Translations under genes and position numbers: made by a program
The notes under the pieces: generated by a model
What the model was told of the DNA's origin: nothing
The model's input: the letters and a program-made list of their open reading frames with translations, nothing else
Database searches by the model: none
Shown: positions 58,431-64,000 of the stretch, in pieces
Layout: every line of letters starts with the position of its first letter
Position numbering within the stretch: position 1 is the stretch's first letter
NCBI RefSeq assembly: GCF_016808335.1
Contig: NC_053149.1
Coordinates: forward strand, 25,023,238-25,087,237
DNA length: 64,000 nt
Source: Panicum virgatum
Taxonomy: Eukaryota; Streptophyta; Magnoliopsida; Poales; Poaceae
Direction of reading: 5' to 3'

Positions 58431-59357
58431 GCAGGCGGTAACCACAACTCATCCGCTGATTCTTCAACATCAGTCGGTTCGGACCTCTGCTTAGTTTCAT
58501 CCAAAGCTTCATCCTGGTCATGGATAGATCACCCAGGTTCGGGTCCATAAGCAGTGACAATCGCCCTATGAAGACTCGCTTTCGCTACGGCTCCGGTATA
58601 CACAACAACGGGACCCACCTACGCATCAACTTTGAACACCAAGGGCAAGGAGGCGCCACTGAATGACAGGTTTCTCGCTTTCCGCCACCTCCAATGCCGC
58701 ATTAGCCATCTGCAAGTGCCCCCTTGTACGATGCCGATGGCAGAAGATGATGATCGACAACAACTGCCGCAGTCAGCCAACTCGTAACATCAAGTACAAC
58801 GGCATACGGCACAACAGCAGACGGTGCAACCTCAACCATCAGCACCGTCCAGTCAACATAATGGTGGACGGCTAATCGTCAAGGAAATACCAGGCGCATA
58901 GTTTCATGTGGCTGGTTACTAGACACAAGGCGACGTGCACTCCGATGCGATTCCTAAAGGCTATCACCTAGTAGCAGACTACGGAGAAGTCACTGGATTG
59001 CACCATGCGAATACATCGCCTACTCAATAGCCGATGCACTACACTACTAAGCTGGGAGGGGGAGGGGGGCAACAAAACATGGATGTAGCTACCAGGATAG
59101 CCGAGGTGATCCAGAATCAGTTTGGTTTGCAGCAGAATGACCAGCCATTTATGTATCAGCAACCTTACCTTGAGCACTTTGATAGTATCCCTCTACCTTC
59201 TCCAAGTTCTCGAGGTAGGACAATGTGTCAACCAAGGAGCACAATAGCCAATTCTTGGCTCAATGTGAGGCAGCGGCCGAAGATGCACTCATAGTCAGAC
59301 TGTTCCCACAATCCCAATCTCAATCGCCCTTACGTGGTTCGCATCGTTACCACCCAA
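58431..59357 (+). pseudogene. Ty3/gypsy gag remnant, right part
   Basis: This is the continuation of the gypsy internal region after the copia insertion. It includes NQFGLQQNDQPFMYQQPYLE (about 59113-59172) and, in a second frame, VSTKEHNSQFLAQCEAAAED and ALIVRLFPQSQS (59225-59320), which fits the gag domain of Tat/Retand-like gypsy elements. It is cut at 59357 by the CACTA terminus. Stops occur in every frame. Confidence 0.5.
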
Positions 59358-60180
59358 CACTACTAGAAAACAGGTCAAAGATCCCGACCAAAAGTACCAG
59401 TTACTGTTTCAACCGGTACTAATGTGAGACATCAGCACCGGCTGCAACAGCAGCCGGTACTCGTGGTCTGTACGAGCCCGGCACTGGACATTGGGTACCG
59501 GGTCGTGGCATGACCCGGTTCCAATGCTTCAACATGGGCACCGGGTCGTGCCACAAACCGGTACCAAATGGAGAAGAAGACAAAAGCACCGGTTTGTGAT
59601 ATTGACCGGTACCCATTTTGTAGTCATTGGCACCAGGTGAATGAATGCACCGGGACCAAAAGATGGTGGGCTGCTCCCTTCTCGATAGTTTTAGATCTGG
59701 CCGGCTCCTCTCATCTATCTCTCTACCTCTCATTCCTCTAACTCTCGTCTCTCTCTACCTTATCGTTTCTTGCTCAAGAAACCGGGCATAGATAGGATCC
59801 GGGCAGCCGGCTGCCATCGTCGCGGAGCGCGTGCGTGGCAAGGCGTGCGGGCAGCTGGCCGCTGGCCACCGCTGCGGGGCTGCGCAGGGCGCCGACCGCA
59901 GCCGTGGGGGCCCGGCCGCCACCGCCGCCGTGGAGCGCGCAGGCAGCTGGCGGGTGGTCGCTGCCGTGGAGCGCGCGGGCAACTGGCCATTCAAGCTTAT
60001 CTTCAGCGCCTCCTGTGAGTAAGTAGTTGTAGTTCATCCCCAGCGACGGCATCTGCACGCCATTGATTTATGATTGACAGTTTCCCCTTTGTTTCTCGCT
60101 CGTCTTGTGTCGAATAAGGAGCGTTTGCTCGGGGACATGGGACCTTCCCTGCTTCATCGAGCACGTCTGCATCTCCAGCC
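59358..60180 (+). mobile_element. CACTA element, 5' end only
   Basis: It starts with an intact CACTACTAGAAAACAGG terminus. Subterminal copies of ACCGGTACT, CCGGTACC and GGGTACCGGG lie at 59400-59650. A pyrimidine-rich leader and a GC-rich exon-like block (59800-60013) follow, ending in CTCCT|GTGAGTAAG, a good splice donor. A 34-bp near-duplicate (GCCGTGGAGCGCGC) is at about 59929-59990. The element is interrupted at 60181 by a copia LTR and must continue beyond the window. It is the same family as the element at 31815-44764. Confidence 0.8.
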
Positions 60181-60705
60181 TGTTGGATTGATCTCTTTCC
60201 TAATAGACCCAACGGTCTATTAGGCCCTTGATTTGCGCCCTGATCGGGGGCGCCCAACCCTTAATGGTTGGTGGGCCCCCGCTGCACAGCGCTAACATAA
60301 AAAGGGGGTGAAGGGGCCGGGGCACGGTGTACGAAGTTCATCGCGCCGCCAGCACCTTCTCCCACATCCTAAACCCTAGCCGATCTAGAGGGGCGCTGGA
60401 GCAGCGGGAATCCCCACCATTGCCATTGACGATGGTTCATCTGCGTCGACGTCACCGTTCTCGACTCCGACGCCACGTCCGCGACGCCTCTGCACTGCTC
60501 GCCGCCGCCTTTGAGCGGATCTCCATCAACGAACCTGTGATGGCCGGACCAAGCTCTTCTGCAGGCACCGAAGGTCCTCAATCTCGCTCCTCTCTCTCTT
60601 TTCTCTGTGTTAGTGTTGTAGATCTAGGACATTGTTGCACTCAGATCAAGGAAAGAAAGAGAAATCCTCACTGATCCGTGCTCTAGTGTGATCCTAATCC
60701 TAACA
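60181..60705 (+). repeat. 5' LTR of the second copia element
   Basis: Length is 525 bp, TGTTGG...CCTAACA. An AACATAAAAAGGGGG stretch near 60294 is the best TATA-like site. Confidence 0.85.
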
Positions 60706-61866
60706 ATGGTATCAGTCGCCTTGCTAGCGCATAGATCTAGTAGGGGAAAGCATGATTCAACCTTGAATCGAAAGGAAATCAAAAGAAAAGGTCGATTTCG
60801 AATCAAATCGCACAGCAAACCCTAACCCTAGAGCATAGGGCGGTGGGTACTCACCTGCATCGCCCCACAGCCGTCCGTCCTCGTGCGGAACAGACCTGCG
60901 CAGCCCGCTTCGTCGGGGCGCGGCACAGGATGCTCCGCCGCTCGCCGCCGGGATGCCGGGGCGCATGCGCGCGGGCTCGAAAGCGAGGCGCCAACCATGG
61001 CGAGCTCGACGGCGGCACGCTCACCCACCGGCGAGCGCGCGCGCCGGCGAGCAAGCCGCGGTGGCGCCGCTCTGCCCGCTCCGCCCGGCCACCATGGCCA
61101 GTGGCCGTTGCCTCCGTTGCGTGGAGAGAGAAGGGGGAGCGAAAGAATGAACTAGGGTTTGAGGGACGTTGCGTCGTCGTCGGTTTTGATCCGGCGAACC
61201 ACGCGGGCGACCGTCCGATCAAGATCGACGGTCGAGATCACGTCTCGCCTCCTGGGCTGGCAGGCGGCCCATGCGGGCGGGGGAGGGGACGCCGCGGCGG
61301 GCCGATTCGGCGGCCCGGCCGTTGGCTGTCGGGCCTCGGGCCCAAGGAAAGGTTGCCGAGCAGGCCGCGGGCCGGTTTGCTTCTGGGCCGCCTGAACAGT
61401 GCCTAGTTTTATTGTTTTTTTCTATTTTTCCAGAAGCAATTTCAATAGTTTTTTGAATGGTTTTGATTATAGTTTGATCTCTATTCAATTTTGCACCAAC
61501 GTGTTTATTGTTTAGAGATAAAAGTTTATAGTTTTTCTTCTGGAAATAGAAATTCCTACATGTTTCCGCTGCTAAGATCATATAGTTGCTTTTATAGTTT
61601 AATTCGAACCAACGAGACAATTAAAGTTTAAGAGCATGGTTAAAAGCTTATTTTAAGGATTATGGTATTGTTAATTTTCTGACCAACGTTGTTAATTACA
61701 ATACTGTAATTTCATAGTTTTTGTGCATTTATTTCTATTTCTGCCCAACGGTGATATAGATTTAATTGCATAAACAGTTGTATGTTCTATTTTTGACCAA
61801 CGTTGGAATTATTACATACAATTGTTGTTATTATGTTCTCACTATTTTTTGAAATTTTCAGCGGGG
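60706..61866. other. Copia leader with a GC-rich antisense gene-like block
   Basis: 60850-61160 read on the minus strand goes from CTCAAACCCTAGTTCATTC (plant-leader-like) through GC-rich sequence containing ATGs to GATGCAG|GTGAGTACC, a strong splice donor near 60857. The remainder (61400-61860) is AT-rich and ends TTTGAAATTTTCAG|CGGGG just before the gag ATG, which looks like an intron acceptor on the plus strand. Confidence 0.5.
60707..60716 (+). other. Primer-binding site (initiator tRNA-Met type)
   Basis: TGGTATCAG follows the LTR after one base. The match to the initiator-Met site then weakens (TCGCC instead of AGCC). Confidence 0.75.
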
Positions 61867-64000
61867 ATGAACTTGATGGGATTCATCAGTCACATCCCGA
61901 CTCTAAAAGGAGACAACTATGGCGAATGGATCAAGAAGGTTGATCTTGCCTTCGTCTGTGGAGAGGTGGATGAGATGATCACCACTCCAAAGCCCACTGA
62001 GCCACCGGCTCCAGTGAGAGGGGAATCTGACACTGATGCTGAGTGGCAGGAAAAGCAAAGGGACTATGCTCCCATAAAGATGGCTTATGATCTCCAAAAG
62101 ATAAAATGGAATAATGCCAACAAGAAATGTGTAGCAGTGATAAAGAACACAATTGATCCTAACATTTTGGGTTCAATTGGAGAGTGTGATTCAGCTGCAG
62201 AGTACCTTGAAAAGATAAAGAACCAGTTTACTGGTTCTTCAAAGACATATGCCACACAGATCATAGAGCAGTTGGTCACAAAGAGATACTATGGCAATGC
62301 CGGTACTATAAGAGATCATATCATGGGGATGTGCGCCTTGAACTCCAAGCTCAAACCAATGAACTTGGATCTCAAGGAAGAGTTTATGGTGCACCTGGTG
62401 TTCGCTTCTCTGCCAAAAGAGTTTGCAACATTCGTTGTAAACTATAACTCACAGCCAGAGAAGTGGAACATGGAAAAGGCTATTGCCATGTGTGCACAAG
62501 AAGAAGATAGACTCAATAAACAGAATGGTGGGTCTGTCAATTTTGTGCATAATAACAAGAAAAGGCCTTTCCATGCTGCTTCTTCCTCTAAAGCTAAAGA
62601 CAAAGCCCCTATGCCACAAAAGTATCAGCAACAGCGTCAGCAACAGCGCACTGCAGCACAAGATGAGTGCTTCCACTGCTTTGACAAGGGGCATCGTAAA
62701 ACAGATTGTCCCACTTACTTAAAGATGATAATGGCAAAGAATGGTGAGAATGTAATTTCATTTGTTAATGAATCCCTGTATTTAAAGTTTTCTAAATCTA
62801 CTTGGTGGATTGATTCTGGTGCAACTGTGCATGTTGCAAATTCTTTACAGGGATTCCGTTCGACAAGGACTACGCAAAGAAGCGAAAGACACATTAAAGT
62901 CGCGAACGGAGTACAAGCAGATGTTGAAGCTGTTGGCGATGTCTCCATCGAGCTAGTTAATGGTTTCATGCTTGTATTAAAAGATGTTTTATTTGTTCCT
63001 TCGCTTCAAAGAAACTTGATAAGTGTATCACGCTTAGACACAGATGGTTTTGGTTGTCATTTTGCGAATGGCAAATGTGAACTATGGTTTGATAATAATT
63101 GTATTGGTGATGCTGTCCTTTACAATGATCTTTATTTATTGTCTATGCGTGATAAAGTGCATTCTGTATGTAATGTGAATGTGAATGAATCCTTGTCAGA
63201 GAAAGAAACAAAGAAACGAAAGAGAACTCAAGATACTTCATCGAAATTATGGCACTGTCGTTTAGGCCATATTTCGAGGGGGAGAATTGAAAGATTAGTG
63301 AAGAGTGAAATTCTTCCACAGTTAGAGTTCTCTGATCTTGAACAATGCGTCGAATGCATTAAAGGAAAATTTGTAAAGCAAATTAAAAAGGGTGACAAAC
63401 GAAGTGCAGGAATGTTAGAAATAATTCACACTGATATATGTGGACCGTTTCCTGTGAAAAGTGTGGATGGCTATGATTCGTTCATAGACGATTACTCCCG
63501 CTATGGTTACATTTATCCAATTAAAGAAAGATCTGAAGCATTGGATAAATTTAAAATATTCAAAGCTGAGGTTGAAAATCAGCTTGACAAAAGAATTAAA
63601 ATAGTAAGATCAGACAGTGGAGGGGAGTACTATGGTCGACATACCCCTTATGGACAAGTTCCTGAACCTTTTGCGAGGTTTTTACAGAAAAATGGTATAG
63701 TTGCCCAATATTCTACACCGGGGGAGCCTCAGCAAAATGGAGTAGCTGAAAGGCGCAACCGTACACTAATGGATATGGTGCGCAGTATGATGAGTTATTC
63801 CTCATTGCCATTGAGTCTGTGGATGGAGGCGTTGAAAACCGCCATCCATATTCTCAACAGAGTGCCAAGCAAATCGGTGCCCAAAACGCCGTATGAGCTA
63901 TGGACAGGAAGAGAACCCTCACTGACTCACCTACGGGTCTGGGGGAGCCCAGCTGAGGCTAAAGTGTTTAATCCAAATATTGGAAAACTGGATCCCAAAA
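61867..64000 (+). CDS. Copia gag-pol polyprotein, 5' part, uninterrupted to the window end
   Basis: From ATG 61867 the frame is open for 711 codons with no stop. The gag ([20 protein letters not shown]...) runs to a CX2CX4HX4C knuckle [14 protein letters not shown] at residues 268-281. The aspartic protease motif [10 protein letters not shown] has its Asp at residue 316. The pre-integrase zinc module is WHCRLGH (His 463) and CVECIKGK (Cys 495 and 498). The integrase core has D at 523 (HTDICGP), D at 583 (SDSGGEY) and E at 628 (NGVAERRN). Near residue 541 [12 protein letters not shown] is about three residues shorter than related integrases. RT and RNase H would lie beyond the window. The protein packages element RNA and integrates its cDNA. 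Confidence 0.92.
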   Translation, partial: MNLMGFISHIPTLKGDNYGEWIKKVDLAFVCGEVDEMITTPKPTEPPAPVRGESDTDAEWQEKQRDYAPIKMAYDLQKIKWNNANKKCVAVIKNTIDPNILGSIGECDSAAEYLEKIKNQFTGSSKTYATQIIEQLVTKRYYGNAGTIRDHIMGMCALNSKLKPMNLDLKEEFMVHLVFASLPKEFATFVVNYNSQPEKWNMEKAIAMCAQEEDRLNKQNGGSVNFVHNNKKRPFHAASSSKAKDKAPMPQKYQQQRQQQRTAAQDECFHCFDKGHRKTDCPTYLKMIMAKNGENVISFVNESLYLKFSKSTWWIDSGATVHVANSLQGFRSTRTTQRSERHIKVANGVQADVEAVGDVSIELVNGFMLVLKDVLFVPSLQRNLISVSRLDTDGFGCHFANGKCELWFDNNCIGDAVLYNDLYLLSMRDKVHSVCNVNVNESLSEKETKKRKRTQDTSSKLWHCRLGHISRGRIERLVKSEILPQLEFSDLEQCVECIKGKFVKQIKKGDKRSAGMLEIIHTDICGPFPVKSVDGYDSFIDDYSRYGYIYPIKERSEALDKFKIFKAEVENQLDKRIKIVRSDSGGEYYGRHTPYGQVPEPFARFLQKNGIVAQYSTPGEPQQNGVAERRNRTLMDMVRSMMSYSSLPLSLWMEALKTAIHILNRVPSKSVPKTPYELWTGREPSLTHLRVWGSPAEAKVFNPNIGKLDPK

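Larger units (their letters stand above)
60181..64000 (+). mobile_element. Ty1/copia element with open gag-pol, running off the window
   Basis: The 5' LTR (60181-60705) starts TGTTGGATTGATC and ends CCTAACA, followed by a tRNA-iMet-type primer-binding site. A leader of about 1.16 kb precedes an uninterrupted gag-pol. The 3' half of pol and the 3' LTR lie beyond 64000. It is inserted in the CACTA 5' end and is therefore younger than it. Confidence 0.9.

Overview
This is plant nuclear DNA from a grass (Poaceae). Three things point that way: intron-containing GC-rich exons next to AT-rich intergenic DNA, Sirevirus-type Ty1/copia and large CACTA (En/Spm) elements, and tRNA-iMet primed copia retrotransposons. 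Everything was read by eye. No database search was run, so family names rest on motifs, order and termini.

Layout. 1-7.7 kb is intergenic: GC-rich gene-like debris, short tandem duplications, one compact zinc-knuckle (gag-like) gene on the minus strand (4867-5508) with its own TATA box, a Stowaway MITE and a strong foldback. 7.76-17.54 kb is one decayed Sirevirus-like copia element with target duplication AATAC, whose 5' LTR is fused to gag by a deletion. 18.2-22.7 kb is a decayed minus-strand Ty3/gypsy element with gag and protease only. 22.7-25.15 kb holds two CACTA termini and unassigned debris. 25.2-31.7 kb is a minus-strand L1-type LINE split by a PIF/Harbinger element and by a mitochondrial DNA insertion (nad7 exon 3 plus the start of intron 3). 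The mitochondrial piece was itself hit by a small CACTA element and a Stowaway MITE.

31.7-46.3 kb is the most informative locus. A host 12-oxophytodienoate reductase-like (OPR) gene on the minus strand has its last exon split by a CACTA element of about 13 kb (31.8-44.76 kb). That element carries TNP2-type transposase genes, a second gene with transposase_24-like and Ulp1-like parts, a solo LTR and a 101-bp minisatellite. About 40 OPR codons and both extreme CACTA ends are missing at the junctions.

47.6-51.2 kb is an internally deleted CACTA element (target duplication AAA). 51.2-64 kb is a nested stack. A gypsy gag region is split by a young but broken Tnt1/Tork-like copia (53.5-58.4 kb). 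The gypsy is then cut by another CACTA 5' end (59.36 kb), which is cut by a second copia (60.18 kb). That second copia has a gag-pol frame that stays open for 711 codons to the window edge.

The only convincing single-copy host gene is the disrupted OPR gene; the gag-like gene at 4.9-5.5 kb may be a domesticated one. I see no novel multi-gene system such as a defence or biosynthetic cluster. The interest lies in gene disruption, organelle DNA transfer, Pol III-like modules inside CACTA elements, and rearrangement junctions.
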